From Prevotella sp. (GTDB lineage Bacteria; Bacteroidota; Bacteroidia; Bacteroidales; Bacteroidaceae): DNA of 63,349 nt. Location of the stretch: the NCBI GenBank assembly GCA_017557405.1, contig JAFYYV010000031.1, forward strand, positions 1 through 63,349, given 5' to 3'. Every line of letters starts with the position of its first letter. Positions within the stretch are counted from its first letter, which is position 1. The notes beneath the pieces were generated by a model. It had not been told where the DNA came from, made no database searches, and saw only the letters and a list, made by a program, of their open reading frames with translations. Both the position numbers and the translations under genes were made by a program. Shown in pieces: positions 25,991-34,705 of this stretch.

Positions 25991-26833
25991 TCATCTCCTT
26001 TTATTGCCGGTTTTCACCAGCTGGGCGGCCTCTTTGGTGAGGAAAGGCAAGGCCTCGTCGATGGGGATTTCCGCTGTAGGCGCACCCTGCGCCCACGGGC
26101 AGATTTGGTAGTATTGGTATTCTATGTGAACAGCGTCGGGTGTGAGGAAAGCGACACTGGGCAACGGCAGCAGCTCGAGTTTCTCCATGCTCAGATAGTC
26201 CTCTATCCCCTTGCGGTATTCGCTGGTGTCGCCGTCGGCATCGTCCGAGGCGAGGATGGCCTTCCACAGAAGAGGTTGGATGGCCTCGTCCACATTGTCC
26301 CTGAAAATGTCGTCTATGCGCTTGCCGTCGCGTTTGCGGAAGGTGACGCCGTCCGAGTAGCGTTCGCCGTGCACGCCCCCTTCGAAGTCGCCGAAGTAGC
26401 AGGCAAAGCTGACAAATTCTTCGGTCTCGGCGGCCTTCGGGATATAGATGTTCACATAGAACGTCACATTGTATTCCTCGCCCGCTTCCTTCATCGACTC
26501 GGCATATTCCCGTTGCTCGCTTCCGTACTGCGTGGCAAGCTTCGTGGCCAACTCACTGAGGAACTGGTTGAACGTCTCCTCGTCGCATTTGTTGGTGGGC
26601 GCTGCGAGGTTCTCCCCTCGGTATGAATCGAGCCTCTCGAGGATGTAGCCGACGACCTTGCTCCGCAACGGCTCCTGCACGTTGACAGGGAAATCCACCG
26701 ACACTCGCGAGGTGGCTCCAGGGGTTTCCACCTCGTAGGTGATGTTCTTGTAGGGCGTCTCCCTCTCCGTCTTCCCCCATAGGGAGGAAGCCTGCACCAG
26801 AAGGAGGGCGAAAAACAGAATCTTTTTCATCAT
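25991..26833 (-). CDS. Secreted DUF3298 (RsiV-like) protein
   Basis: The protein has 280 residues with a signal peptide (MMKKILFFALLLVQASSLWG). The C-terminal half shows the DUF3298 pattern FACYFGDFEGGVHGERYSDGV, then TFRKRDGKRIDDIFRDNVDEA and a PYxxG-like end, as in the RsiV anti-sigma ectodomain. There is no membrane anchor or sigma partner here, so it is simply an exported protein of unknown function. It precedes the GH20 gene by 9 bases. A perfect hairpin lies between its start and the end of the GH51 gene upstream. Confidence 0.75.
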   Translation of the reverse strand: MMKKILFFALLLVQASSLWGKTERETPYKNITYEVETPGATSRVSVDFPVNVQEPLRSKVVGYILERLDSYRGENLAAPTNKCDEETFNQFLSELATKLATQYGSEQREYAESMKEAGEEYNVTFYVNIYIPKAAETEEFVSFACYFGDFEGGVHGERYSDGVTFRKRDGKRIDDIFRDNVDEAIQPLLWKAILASDDADGDTSEYRKGIEDYLSMEKLELLPLPSVAFLTPDAVHIEYQYYQICPWAQGAPTAEIPIDEALPFLTKEAAQLVKTGNKRR

Positions 26834-26846
26834 TTGCCTATTAAAA

Positions 26847-26866
26847 GCCCCTCCTTGAGGAGGGGC
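26847..26866. terminator. GC-rich hairpin after the GH51 gene
   Basis: GCCCCTCC, loop TTGA, GGAGGGGC: a perfect 8-bp stem between the GH51 stop (26873) and the DUF3298 start. The sequence belongs to the same AGCCCC-type repeat family seen elsewhere in the window, so it may be a repeat that also terminates transcription. Confidence 0.55.
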
Positions 26867-26872
26867 GTGGCT

Positions 26873-28897
26873 TTAGAACTTATACACCACGAAGGTGCGT
26901 GCGGGCACGGTGAACCGTGCGGTGTTCTTGTCGATGCTGAGGTTGATGGCAGCCTGCTCCACCGGTCGGATGACGTCGGGGCGCTGCACGGTGTTGCATG
27001 CCATGGGGTCGTTGCTGTGGAAGAAGGTCGTTTGGATGTCCTTGGGCAGCGTCTTCAATCCCTTGAAGGTGATCTGCACGTCTTGCGGCTGGTCGCCGAT
27101 GTTCACCAACTTCACGATATACTTCTTCGTGTTCTTGTCGTACACGGCCGAGGCGCAGAGTCCGTCCTGGCCCGTCACAGCCTTCTTGTTCTCGGTGAGC
27201 GACAGCACGTTGGTACCCACGTTCTGGGCGTAGAGCTGCTGCACGTAGTAGTTGGGTGTGCGCACGGTGGCGAGGTTGTCCATCCAGATGAGGTCGGGAC
27301 GCCACTGCCAACCCTCCTCGTGGGCGAAGAGGGGAGCGTAGGTGGCCATGTGCACCACGTCGGCATTGCGCTCGATGCCCGTCATGAGGGCAGCCTCGTA
27401 GAGGGCTCCTTCGAAGACGTTCTTGCCTTCGGGCACGGGCAGTGCGGGCTGCGAGACGTGGCAGGCATATTCGCCGGCAAACACCTTCGGACCCTTGCGG
27501 TCGTAGTTGTCGTAGCGGGTGATGTTCTCGGTGAACCACTTCTGGTCGCGATAGTAGTGCTCATCCACCAAGTCGGCCTTCAGGCGACGCATCTGCTCCC
27601 AGCCGTAGCTGAACTGCTTGCCACCCTTGTCGTCGGGCTCAGGACCCGAGCTTCCCACAATCTTCATGTTGGGATAGCGGGCGCGGATGGCTTTCACGAA
27701 GTGCTCCAGACGCTCGGGATAGAGCGGTCCCCACTGCTCGTTGCCCACGCCGATGAACTTCAAGTTGAAGGGTGCGGGATGACCCATGTCGGCGCGCAGC
27801 TTGCCCCACTTCGTGTCGGTCGAGCCGTTGCAGAACTCTATGAGGTCGAGGCAGTCGTCGATGTAGGGCTGCAGGTCGCTCGTAGCCACGTGCACACGGG
27901 CGGCGTCGCGGTCGTCGTTCTGGTATTGGCAGGCCAAACCGACATTCAGGATGGGCAGCGGTTCGGCTCCGATGTACTCAGACAGGCAGAACAGCTCGTA
28001 GAAGCCCATGCCGTACGACTGGAAGTAGTTGGGGAACAGGCGATGCGGGAATGTATAGTTCCAGCGGTTCTCGTTCAGCGGACGGTTCTCCACCTGTCCC
28101 ACCGAGTGTTTCCACTGGTAGCGCGAGGCGAGGTCGGTGCCCTCCACGATGCAGCCGCCGGGGAAGCGGAACACGCCCGGATGCAGGTCCTTCAGGTCTT
28201 GCACGAGGTCGGCACGCAGACATCCGTTCCAAGCGTCGGCAGGGAAGAGGCTCACGTGGTCGAGGTCGGCAGCGGCGCCATTCTCGAGATAGATGCGCAC
28301 GAAGCCTTTCGCGTCGGTGCGGGGTGCCGTCAGCTGGGCGGTGTATTTCTTCCAGCTGTCGCCGCTGATGTCGATGCTCTTGCGCGTCATCACCTCGTTG
28401 TCGCTACCGAGGAGCTCCACCCTGATCTTGGCCGACTGTCCGCCACGTGTGCGGGCATAGACCGAGAAGTTGTAGCCGAGGCCTTTCTTCAGTCCGATGC
28501 CGAAGTATCCGTGGTTCTCAATACCCGTCTGCTTCTCGCGGTGGCCGTCGTCCTTCAGCGTCACGTAGTGCGGGTTCTGGTCGAAGGCGGGGCGCTCCTG
28601 GTTCAGCGCCACGTTGCCGAAGACGTTCCATCCCTGCAGTCCGCCGCTGATGCGCTCGCCGCTCGGAGTGATGTGGAGAGGCGCCTCGAACGAGCGGTTC
28701 TCGATGAGCTCGGCATAGAGTCCGCCGTCGGCTCCGAAGTTGATGTCTTCGAAGAAGATGCCATACATGGTTGACTGGATGGGGGCGCCGGGCTTCGTGT
28801 TGAGCACGAGCTGACGCTGGGCGTTGGCAGTTCCGATGGAGGCGACAGCCAAAGCGAAGCATAGGGCTACGTGTCTAGTTCTTTTCATTTTGTTCAT
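26873..28897 (-). CDS. Secreted alpha-L-arabinofuranosidase, GH51
   Basis: The protein has 674 residues from the ATG at 28897; the longer open frame back to 29032 crosses a promoter box and precedes the signal peptide (ALCFALAVASIGTANAQ). GH51 hallmarks are MYGIFFEDINFGADGGLYAE and IENRSFEAPL at the N-terminus, a carbohydrate-binding-like region at about 90-230, GVGNEQW with the acid/base Glu near 387, and FAGEYACH with the nucleophile Glu near 476. It removes alpha-L-arabinofuranose from arabinans, arabinoxylans or arabinogalactans outside the cytoplasm. It stands alone, with a -7 box 40 bases upstream. The locus is 7 kb from the GH2/GH105/GH16-GH43 cluster, which could use the same substrate. 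Confidence 0.9.
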   Translation of the reverse strand: MNKMKRTRHVALCFALAVASIGTANAQRQLVLNTKPGAPIQSTMYGIFFEDINFGADGGLYAELIENRSFEAPLHITPSGERISGGLQGWNVFGNVALNQERPAFDQNPHYVTLKDDGHREKQTGIENHGYFGIGLKKGLGYNFSVYARTRGGQSAKIRVELLGSDNEVMTRKSIDISGDSWKKYTAQLTAPRTDAKGFVRIYLENGAAADLDHVSLFPADAWNGCLRADLVQDLKDLHPGVFRFPGGCIVEGTDLASRYQWKHSVGQVENRPLNENRWNYTFPHRLFPNYFQSYGMGFYELFCLSEYIGAEPLPILNVGLACQYQNDDRDAARVHVATSDLQPYIDDCLDLIEFCNGSTDTKWGKLRADMGHPAPFNLKFIGVGNEQWGPLYPERLEHFVKAIRARYPNMKIVGSSGPEPDDKGGKQFSYGWEQMRRLKADLVDEHYYRDQKWFTENITRYDNYDRKGPKVFAGEYACHVSQPALPVPEGKNVFEGALYEAALMTGIERNADVVHMATYAPLFAHEEGWQWRPDLIWMDNLATVRTPNYYVQQLYAQNVGTNVLSLTENKKAVTGQDGLCASAVYDKNTKKYIVKLVNIGDQPQDVQITFKGLKTLPKDIQTTFFHSNDPMACNTVQRPDVIRPVEQAAINLSIDKNTARFTVPARTFVVYKF

Positions 28898-28936
28898 AGA
28901 TTGAGAATTAGTTTGTTGTTTTTGGTAATGTGTCTG

Positions 28937-28944
28937 CAAATATA
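28937..28944 (-). promoter_or_regulatory. -7 box for the GH51 gene
   Basis: The minus strand reads TATATTTG, matching TAnnTTTG, 39 bases before the ATG at 28897. Confidence 0.5.
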
Positions 28945-29275
28945 CAACATTTTTTGCATTTTCCGAAAGCGTAAGGGTGAAAATCGTGAGGCGTATAGGT
29001 TTTTGTCCACCTTTTTCATCCTTTTTGTCCACTCATGCCTTGCTCTTTCAAGCGAGATTTCCCTATCGTAAGCGCTATTCGCAATGTAGTTTAAAGGGCT
29101 CCCCCGCTTCGCAACGGGAAAGGTGCTTTCTACTTGCAGTTCGGCGACAGAATCATAAAAACTTGGTATTTTTATTTACAAAATTTTGTCGACTTTTCCG
29201 TTCAATCTAGAAAAGAAAAACGAGTGAGAAAACGACTTTTTTGCTCCAATTCTCCCATTTTCCACACATGAAATT

Positions 29276-29407
29276 GTCACATGTGGCATCTGAGGCGCTC
29301 ATAGTTATGCTTTGACCCGCTTACATGTGGCATCTGACGCCCTCAAAGCATAGCTATGACAAGCTCATTCCATACATTTGACCACCTCATTGCATAGCTT
29401 TGACAAC
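29276..29407 (+). repeat. Six degenerate 22-bp tandem units
   Basis: Units start at 29276, 29298, 29320, 29342, 29364 and 29386, each exactly 22 bases. Units 1 and 3 share ACATGTGGCATCTGA; units 2, 4, 5 and 6 follow CTCAtdnCATAGctwTGACnnn. There are no spacers, so this is not CRISPR. The same period and consensus recur at 63119-63184. Confidence 0.8.
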
Positions 29408-29432
29408 GCTATAAAATGTAAAGAAAACGGAA

Positions 29433-29720
29433 GTGGCTGATTGTCAATACTTTCCAAGAACGCTCAAAACTCGCGTATTTGCCCACGAGGAACATTTTTT
29501 TCAAAACGTTGGCCTTCTCGTGGCACCAAAATTCGGAATTTTCTTTACAAAAGAAGCGTTTAGGCTTGGGAGGTGCTATTTACCAACATGTTCGTTACAT
29601 TATGGTTACAAAAAAGTCTCACAATTGTTCCAATTCATAGTGAAAAATGGCAATTGTTATCTCCATTTTCTGCTACGAGGCTGCCCTTTGAGTACAAAAT
29701 ACCCTCCAAATGGGGACTAA
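29433..29720 (+). CDS. Doubtful small ORF in repeat region
   Basis: A 95-residue frame from a GTG, with many Phe, Tyr and Cys residues and no recognised domain, promoter or signal. It overlaps repeat-rich DNA and may be chance. It is kept only because it is the longest frame in the gap. Confidence 0.15.
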   Translation: MADCQYFPRTLKTRVFAHEEHFFQNVGLLVAPKFGIFFTKEAFRLGRCYLPTCSLHYGYKKVSQLFQFIVKNGNCYLHFLLRGCPLSTKYPPNGD

Positions 29721-29925
29721 GTGTTGAATTTTAGAACTACTAAAATGTGCGCAAAGTGTAGAGAAAAACATCGAAACAAGCTTTTTTTACTTGTTTTTGA
29801 GGCTTTTTAGAGGAAAAATCAGCATGTTTTTGTCCATTTTACAGGTTTTGAAATACAAGTGCCGAACTCTTGTGGATTCATATCTTATTGATAATCAGCC
29901 TTTTAGAAGAATCTTAAACTAATCA

Positions 29926-30099
29926 AGCGTTTCAGTTTCAGTTGTTTCAGTTAAATTTTGAAGGGTATGTATTTTCGCTCCAACTTGTATTTTCTAATAT
30001 AACTTATTAATTATTAATTAGTTATATAGTTTAAGAAAGAGGGTTTGAAAAATAACTGACCCTCATTTTTTTAATTGAAACTGAAATAACTGAAACGCT
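29926..30099. repeat. Large imperfect inverted repeat
   Basis: The arm at 29926-29955 starts AGCGTTTCAG and contains tandem TTTCAGTT-like units. The arm at 30070-30099 ends CTGAAACGCT and is its imperfect reverse complement. Between them lies an AT-rich near-palindrome centred near 30011. The whole could fold into a hairpin of about 175 nt. It lies downstream of the OMP gene and upstream of the GH51 gene. Confidence 0.65.
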
Positions 30100-30196
30100 C
30101 GGTTGTGATTACTTGTAGCAGGAAAGGCGTTCCATGATGTTTTTCTTTTGTAATGATGAAGCAGGTAAAGATGAAACTCATGGGGACGCCTTGCTA

Positions 30197-32791
30197 TTAA
30201 AGTCGATTCTTCTCGGCATTACCAGCTCCAGTTCCCTTGTACTTCGACGGGGTGACATTGAAGCGATAGCGCAGGGAGAGCTGGACGCAACGGGAGTCGT
30301 TGTTCTCCTCCTTATGAATCATCAAGCGATTGCTGTAGAGTGTGAAGCGGTTGATGCCGCCATTAAAGAGGTCATTGCCTGTCAGTTTGATGTTTAGACG
30401 CCGTTTGAGGAAGTCCTTGCTCACGCTGAGCGAGAGTATGGCATTGGTACAGTCGAACCAAGCATTCTGCTGATAGCCATGCGTGTGCATATTGAAGTCA
30501 GCTTGCAACAACCAGTCGTGAGGTAAGGTTACGATATTCCCTAACTGCAAAACCAACATAGGATGGTTGAAATTCTTTTCTTCGTCAAGGAATGTTGATT
30601 TGAACCACGGCTTCATCAGCGACACGTTGTATTGTGGCGTCCATGTGGCTTGGCCCAGCTTAACATTCTTCTGTGCGCCGAGCGTGACAGTAATCCAGTC
30701 GGCGTGGTCGTAGTTCTTGTGGGTGACGAAGTTTACTTTCGAATCTTCTTCCAGACTGCTCGCCGTGTAGAGAATAGGATCAACACAATGAGAGAAGTTC
30801 GCAGCCAGATAGAGCCACTTCCACATCGCCATCGCGTTTAGGTTGTGGTATTTGATAGATTTCAGATAGGGGTTGCCCGTCTGTCGATTCAAGCGGTTTT
30901 CATAGATAACATCGCTACTCAATTGCCAATACGACGGTCGAGTTGTGCGCTTTGCGTAACTGAAAGATAGTTGTAGATTCTTGGCTGATGTAGAAACTGA
31001 AATGGACGGAAATAGGTCGTCGTAGGAACGGCATTGCTCGTCGCGACGCAGACCATTTGCAAAGTATTCAGATTCCACATGTTCGTAACGCAAACCAGCG
31101 GACAGTTGGAAGTGTCCAAGACGTTGGCGCAGTTCCATGAATGGTGCAATATTGCTTTCGTGCTGCTCGTTGTTGCTGTTGGCAATGTATCCCTCCTGAT
31201 TGTCAAATCTGCTTTTCCAACGCGTATTGGTGTATTCCTCGCCGACTTCTATCTGACCTTTCCATAGTGGATGGGTAACAAATAGTTTCTCAGCAAACAG
31301 ATTGCTGCGTGTCTGACTCTCTGTATTCACATCGCGGTCTTCGTACTCGGCGCTGAGTTCCTGCTGCTGATTGCGACTCTGCTGTTTGCGGGCGGTATAA
31401 TCTGCGTTGAAGTCGATGCTGAGTTGCCCCACTTTTCCTGTGTAGTAAAGGTTCACCTGATGGATGGGGGTGTTCTTGTCACACCGGACGCTGCTGTTCT
31501 GCAGATGGTCGTATGTCTTCCCGTCAGCCAGCAAATCATCATCATACTTGCTGCGGGTCTTCACGTAGTCGTAAGTGTTCTGGTAGAAGCCACCGAAAGA
31601 ATGGTTGTCGTTGATCTGGTAGTTGAAACCGAAGCGTCCTTCTAAGAAAGGATTGTGAACATTATCCTTCTGCTTATTGTTAATCACCCAAAGTGTATCG
31701 GCAAAGACGGTCTGCTCGAACTCGCCACTGCTTTTCCTTCTGTTGTAGGCGCCGAAGAGGTTGGCAAAGAGTTCCAATCCCCCCGTGCGGTAGGTCAAAT
31801 TGATGCGCTCGTTGTTTGCGTAACCGTGCCCTCTGCGGCTCCACGATGTCAACTCCACGCCCAGGCCTTCGCCCGCAGCGCGCTTGGTGCGGATGATGAT
31901 GACTGCATTAACCGAAGCATCATAGCGAGCACCCGGGTTCTGAATAACCTCGACGTTCTTGATGTTGTCCGATTGGACGTTCTTCAGTTCGTTCAAGTCG
32001 GTCAATTTGCGATTGTTCAGGTAAATGAGCGGAGCACCCTTTCCTAAGATTTCAAAACCTTCGCCCCGCTTTGCAATCATCGGAACGCGTGTGAGTACAT
32101 CCTCTGCTGTTCCAAGCCGCTCCATCACGGTTCCTTCCACGTTCATCATCAGCGAGTTTCCCTGTAATTGAACTTTTGGACGTTCACCCTGCACTACCAC
32201 ACCATTCAAGGTGTAGTTATCGGGCTGCATCCGTATGGTTCCCATTTCGGACTGACTGCAAAGACGATAAATGGTTTTATAACCAACATAGGAGATGCGG
32301 GCGAGGACTTTTTCCTGCTCGTAAGGGATGGCAAAATAACCGCTCTCGTTCGAAACCCCACCACAGAGCAGAGTGGAATCTTGGGGCGAGAGCAAGGCGA
32401 TGTTGGCGTAAGCCACAGGTTGCCCTTGTTCGTCGACGATGGTGCCCGTCAGGTGGCGGTCGGTCTTATGGGTACACTCCACGAAGATTTCAAGATTGTC
32501 GGGGGCAATGGTCATGCGGACGGGATAGAAGCCAATCATCTGCTGGATAGCTTCGGGCAACGTCTTGCGATTGACCGATGTCGTGATGCGGAAGTCCTCC
32601 AACTCGTTGTAAATGAAGCTGATGGCTATGTCCGTCTGCTCCCGGCTCAACTGAAGCAGGGCCTCGCTGAGCGACACATTATTATATTGTCGGGTGATGC
32701 GCATTCCCGCTGAAGCGCCCATCCGTTGCCTTTGGCTATGCGCTACGCTAAATGACAAAAGAAGAACAAGAAGTAAGCTCAGACGTCTCAT
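30197..32791 (-). CDS. STN/CarboxypepD outer-membrane beta-barrel protein
   Basis: The protein has 864 residues with a signal peptide ending in VAHS. Domains in order: an STN-like domain (about 35-110: VSLSEALLQLSREQTDIAIS, LPEAIQQMIGF), a CarboxypepD-regulatory domain (about 117-200: LTGTIVDEQGQPVAYANIAL), a plug (about 200-310: GNSLMMNVEGTVMERLGTAEDVL, NNRKLTDLNELKNV, VEVIQNPGARYDAS) and a barrel of the OMP_b-brl_3 type to the C-terminus. It follows ECF sigma and anti-sigma genes, overlapping the latter by 4 bases, which suggests surface signalling or a sigma-controlled outer-membrane protein. The ligand is unknown. Residues just after signal cleavage (RQRMGASAGM) come from a dispersed repeat at 32703-32733. 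Confidence 0.85.
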   Translation of the reverse strand: MRRLSLLLVLLLSFSVAHSQRQRMGASAGMRITRQYNNVSLSEALLQLSREQTDIAISFIYNELEDFRITTSVNRKTLPEAIQQMIGFYPVRMTIAPDNLEIFVECTHKTDRHLTGTIVDEQGQPVAYANIALLSPQDSTLLCGGVSNESGYFAIPYEQEKVLARISYVGYKTIYRLCSQSEMGTIRMQPDNYTLNGVVVQGERPKVQLQGNSLMMNVEGTVMERLGTAEDVLTRVPMIAKRGEGFEILGKGAPLIYLNNRKLTDLNELKNVQSDNIKNVEVIQNPGARYDASVNAVIIIRTKRAAGEGLGVELTSWSRRGHGYANNERINLTYRTGGLELFANLFGAYNRRKSSGEFEQTVFADTLWVINNKQKDNVHNPFLEGRFGFNYQINDNHSFGGFYQNTYDYVKTRSKYDDDLLADGKTYDHLQNSSVRCDKNTPIHQVNLYYTGKVGQLSIDFNADYTARKQQSRNQQQELSAEYEDRDVNTESQTRSNLFAEKLFVTHPLWKGQIEVGEEYTNTRWKSRFDNQEGYIANSNNEQHESNIAPFMELRQRLGHFQLSAGLRYEHVESEYFANGLRRDEQCRSYDDLFPSISVSTSAKNLQLSFSYAKRTTRPSYWQLSSDVIYENRLNRQTGNPYLKSIKYHNLNAMAMWKWLYLAANFSHCVDPILYTASSLEEDSKVNFVTHKNYDHADWITVTLGAQKNVKLGQATWTPQYNVSLMKPWFKSTFLDEEKNFNHPMLVLQLGNIVTLPHDWLLQADFNMHTHGYQQNAWFDCTNAILSLSVSKDFLKRRLNIKLTGNDLFNGGINRFTLYSNRLMIHKEENNDSRCVQLSLRYRFNVTPSKYKGTGAGNAEKNRL
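32703..32733. repeat. 31-bp hairpin element copy in OMP gene
   Basis: Matches the 31-bp element of 7140-7170 with a few substitutions (CATCC and TTG in place of TACCC and TAG) and keeps the CGC-TGAA-GCG hairpin tip. It encodes the residues after the OMP signal-peptide cleavage site. Confidence 0.75.
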
Positions 32792-33387
32792 TTAACTATC
32801 AGTTTTTCAGGTTCGCGGATGATGTTTACTGCCTCAAAGTTGTTCAGTCGCTCCACTACTCGGTCGAGGTCCTCGCTGTGCTTCCAAACGAAGTGCAGAC
32901 GAAGTTGGCGAGCCTCATCGCGTTGGAATTCAACAGCAACACGGTAGTAATCGGCCATCTCAATGAGCATCGTGTCGAGCGGAACGTTGTCGAAGACGTG
33001 TGGCTCATCCCCATTTTCTCTCTCAATAGCGAGGGGAATGGAATGTCTTTTGGTTGTATCTGCAACTTGTGTGTGTGCTCTCCCCTCGTCTTTTGGAGAG
33101 GGGTTGGAGGTGAGGCTCCACATGTGAATGGCAGCGAGGGCGATGCCCGACACCATGAGGACGCTGATGATGGAGGCGGCGACCTTGAAGAATGAAGAAT
33201 GGGAGGGTGTAACAGGTTTTTCACTTTTCACTATTCCCTTTTCACTAATATATTTCTGCCACGCTGTTTCCACATTGGGCATACGGTCGAGTTCGTCCAT
33301 TATGGCCTCAATCTGCTCTTCTGAGTAGTTTTCGGGATGCTCCTGCATGTCAAGGAACATCTGCTTTTTCTCGTCTGGGGTTTGCAT
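32788..33387 (-). CDS. FecR-like anti-sigma factor
   Basis: The protein has 199 residues. A cytosolic N-terminal segment (about 1-65) with acidic helices is followed by one membrane span (about 69-88, VAASIISVLMVSGIALAAI) and a periplasmic C-terminal domain resembling the DUF4974/STN-like part of FecR proteins (FDNVPLDTMLIEMADYYRVAVEF...VVERLNNFEAVNI). It should hold the ECF sigma factor encoded just upstream (5-base gap). Its stop overlaps the OMP start (ATGA). A dispersed palindromic repeat (33078-33119) encodes SNPSPKDEGRAH right after the membrane span. The full FecR domain is missing, so it is shorter than typical. Confidence 0.75.
   Translation of the reverse strand: MQTPDEKKQMFLDMQEHPENYSEEQIEAIMDELDRMPNVETAWQKYISEKGIVKSEKPVTPSHSSFFKVAASIISVLMVSGIALAAIHMWSLTSNPSPKDEGRAHTQVADTTKRHSIPLAIERENGDEPHVFDNVPLDTMLIEMADYYRVAVEFQRDEARQLRLHFVWKHSEDLDRVVERLNNFEAVNIIREPEKLIVK
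33078..33119. repeat. Palindromic element in anti-sigma gene
   Basis: CTCTCC...GGAGAG core with the GGTTGGAGG..AGGCT tail seen in the 34-bp element family. It codes for a linker directly outside the membrane span of the anti-sigma factor. Confidence 0.6.
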
Positions 33388-33392
33388 AGTCC

Positions 33393-33863
33393 TTACTTGT
33401 TAAAATGGTTTCTGATTAGTTTCAAGGCGTGAGAAAGATGTTTCCATACGGCTACTTTGCTAATGCCCTCTGAGGAGGCAATTTCCTCATAACTGCACCC
33501 GTCGGTGAAGCGAAGGCGGAAGATGCGTTGCTCCTGAACGGACAAGTGAGCGAAGACAAATTCGTCAATGTCCGTCAACCGCTCGTCCTCAACCTCAGAA
33601 TCGTCTGTAGGTTCAACGATGCCGCTAGTCTCAAGAGGACTTGAAACATGGCGCAACCGTTTGAAGCATTGGTTTCGGACGCTTGTCAGCAGGTAGCGTT
33701 CCTCTGTTTCCGGTATCAAGACCATCTGCCCATGAAGCAGGTTCTCGAAGATATCGCTGACCACGTCCTCGCTTTCTTGCTCGTCGTAAAGAATGGTGCG
33801 TGCCACCCTGTACATCTTGGCATAATGCTGTTTGAACAACCGTTGAATGTCTCTTCTTTCCAT
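33393..33863 (-). CDS. ECF RNA polymerase sigma factor
   Basis: The protein has 156 residues from the ATG at 33863 (a GTG one codon earlier is possible). It shows sigma region 2 (FKQHYAKMYRVARTILYDEQESEDVVSDIFENL, about 9-42) and region 4 (LSVQEQRIFRLRFTDGCSYEEIA with a helix-turn-helix, KVAVWKHLSHALKLIRN, about 105-155). Length and layout match the Bacteroidetes ECF class that pairs with FecR anti-sigmas. It starts the operon sigma, anti-sigma, OMP. No TAnnTTTG box is evident upstream, which would fit autoregulation. Confidence 0.9.
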   Translation of the reverse strand: MERRDIQRLFKQHYAKMYRVARTILYDEQESEDVVSDIFENLLHGQMVLIPETEERYLLTSVRNQCFKRLRHVSSPLETSGIVEPTDDSEVEDERLTDIDEFVFAHLSVQEQRIFRLRFTDGCSYEEIASSEGISKVAVWKHLSHALKLIRNHFNK

Positions 33864-33988
33864 CACGTCTTTTACTGTAATACCCTTTAGACGTTCAAAA
33901 AGCTAACCGCGTATACATTTTTTCTTATTTTTTTGTTCGTTGGGCTTTAAATCGACCGAAAAGAAACCTAGGAATCAGGATTATTTTG

Positions 33989-34092
33989 TATATTTGCGGC
34001 ATAGAAACTTAAATCGTGTAGAAGGGACCTATAACCCCCAACGCATCAATAAACTAACAGGCGGAACCTCGTGGGCTCCGCCTGTTTTTTTT
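33989..34092 (+). ncRNA. Candidate small RNA or leader (promoter plus terminator, no ORF)
   Basis: TATATTTG (33989-33996) is a Bacteroidetes -7 box. About 60 bases further, ACAGGCGGA (34057-34065) pairs with TCCGCCTGT (34077-34085), followed by eight Ts. The intervening 60 bases contain no ATG and only a GTG followed at once by TAG. This predicts a transcript of about 90 nt starting near 34003. It could be a free small RNA or an attenuating leader for the sigma gene that starts at 34151. No -33 box is apparent. Confidence 0.5.
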
Positions 34093-34150
34093 GTATAAAA
34101 AAACGAGGGGTGGATTTAACTTTCGTAAGGTTCGTGTATCATATAAATGT

Positions 34151-34705
34151 ATGGAGATCGATATGGCACAAGGACAGCTGTTGGCGATGTTGGCCGATCC
34201 TGAGCGGCGCGAAGAGGGCTTCCGACTGCTGATGAGACAGTATGGAAAGACACTCTACTGGCACATCAGGCGCATCGTGGTGAGCCACGACGACGCGGAG
34301 GACGCTCTGCAGGAGACCTGCATCAAGATAGTGGGTGGCATCGAGAATTTCAGAGGCGAGAGCGGACTGAGGACGTGGATCTACCGCATTGCCACCAACG
34401 AGGCCTTGCACCAACTGAGACGGCAGACGCACCTTTTCCAGAGCATCGACGCTCTCAGCGACAAGCTACGCGAAAGACTCGAAGCCGAAACGCCATTGGA
34501 CTCCGAAGCAGCCGAGGTGCTCTTCCAAAAAGCACTGCTGACGCTGCCTACGCAACAGCGTATTGCCTTCAACCTGCACTACTACGACGAACTGAACTAC
34601 GACGAGATTGCCCGCATCACGGGCAAGAAAGCCGGAACACTGAGGACGAACTACCACTTCGCTACAGAGAAAATCAAGAATTACATCAAAGAACATTCAC
34701 TATGA
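34151..34705 (+). CDS. ECF RNA polymerase sigma factor
   Basis: The protein has 184 residues from the ATG at 34151 (another ATG at 34163); the longer frame from 34091 runs through the terminator. Region 2 is FRLLMRQYGKTLYWHIRRIV..HDDAEDALQETCIKI and FRGESGLRTWIYRIATNEAL. Region 4 is LPTQQRIAFNLHYYDELNYDEIARITGKKAGTLRTNYHFATEKI. It overlaps the next gene by 4 bases (ATGA), a coupled sigma/anti-sigma pair. This is a different ECF group from the sigma at 33393-33863, having the extended RTWIYRIATNEAL region 2.4. Confidence 0.9.
   Translation: MEIDMAQGQLLAMLADPERREEGFRLLMRQYGKTLYWHIRRIVVSHDDAEDALQETCIKIVGGIENFRGESGLRTWIYRIATNEALHQLRRQTHLFQSIDALSDKLRERLEAETPLDSEAAEVLFQKALLTLPTQQRIAFNLHYYDELNYDEIARITGKKAGTLRTNYHFATEKIKNYIKEHSL

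Larger units (their letters stand above)
29033..30196. other. Repeat-rich non-coding region (1.2 kb)
   Basis: This gap between the GH51 gene and the OMP gene is AT-rich and holds no convincing gene. It contains a 22-bp-period array (29276-29407), a large inverted repeat (29926-30099) and a near-palindrome at about 29998-30024. Short open frames exist but have poor composition. Confidence 0.6.

Noticed and set aside
28898-29032. Longer start for the GH51 enzyme
   Set aside because: The extension crosses a promoter box and would bury the signal peptide.
29276-29407. 22-bp units resembling a CRISPR array
   Set aside because: The units are contiguous with no spacers, are only degenerately similar, and no cas gene is in the window.
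30197-32791. SusC-type glycan importer
   Set aside because: No SusD partner, barrel of the OMP_b-brl_3 type, and an ECF/anti-sigma context.
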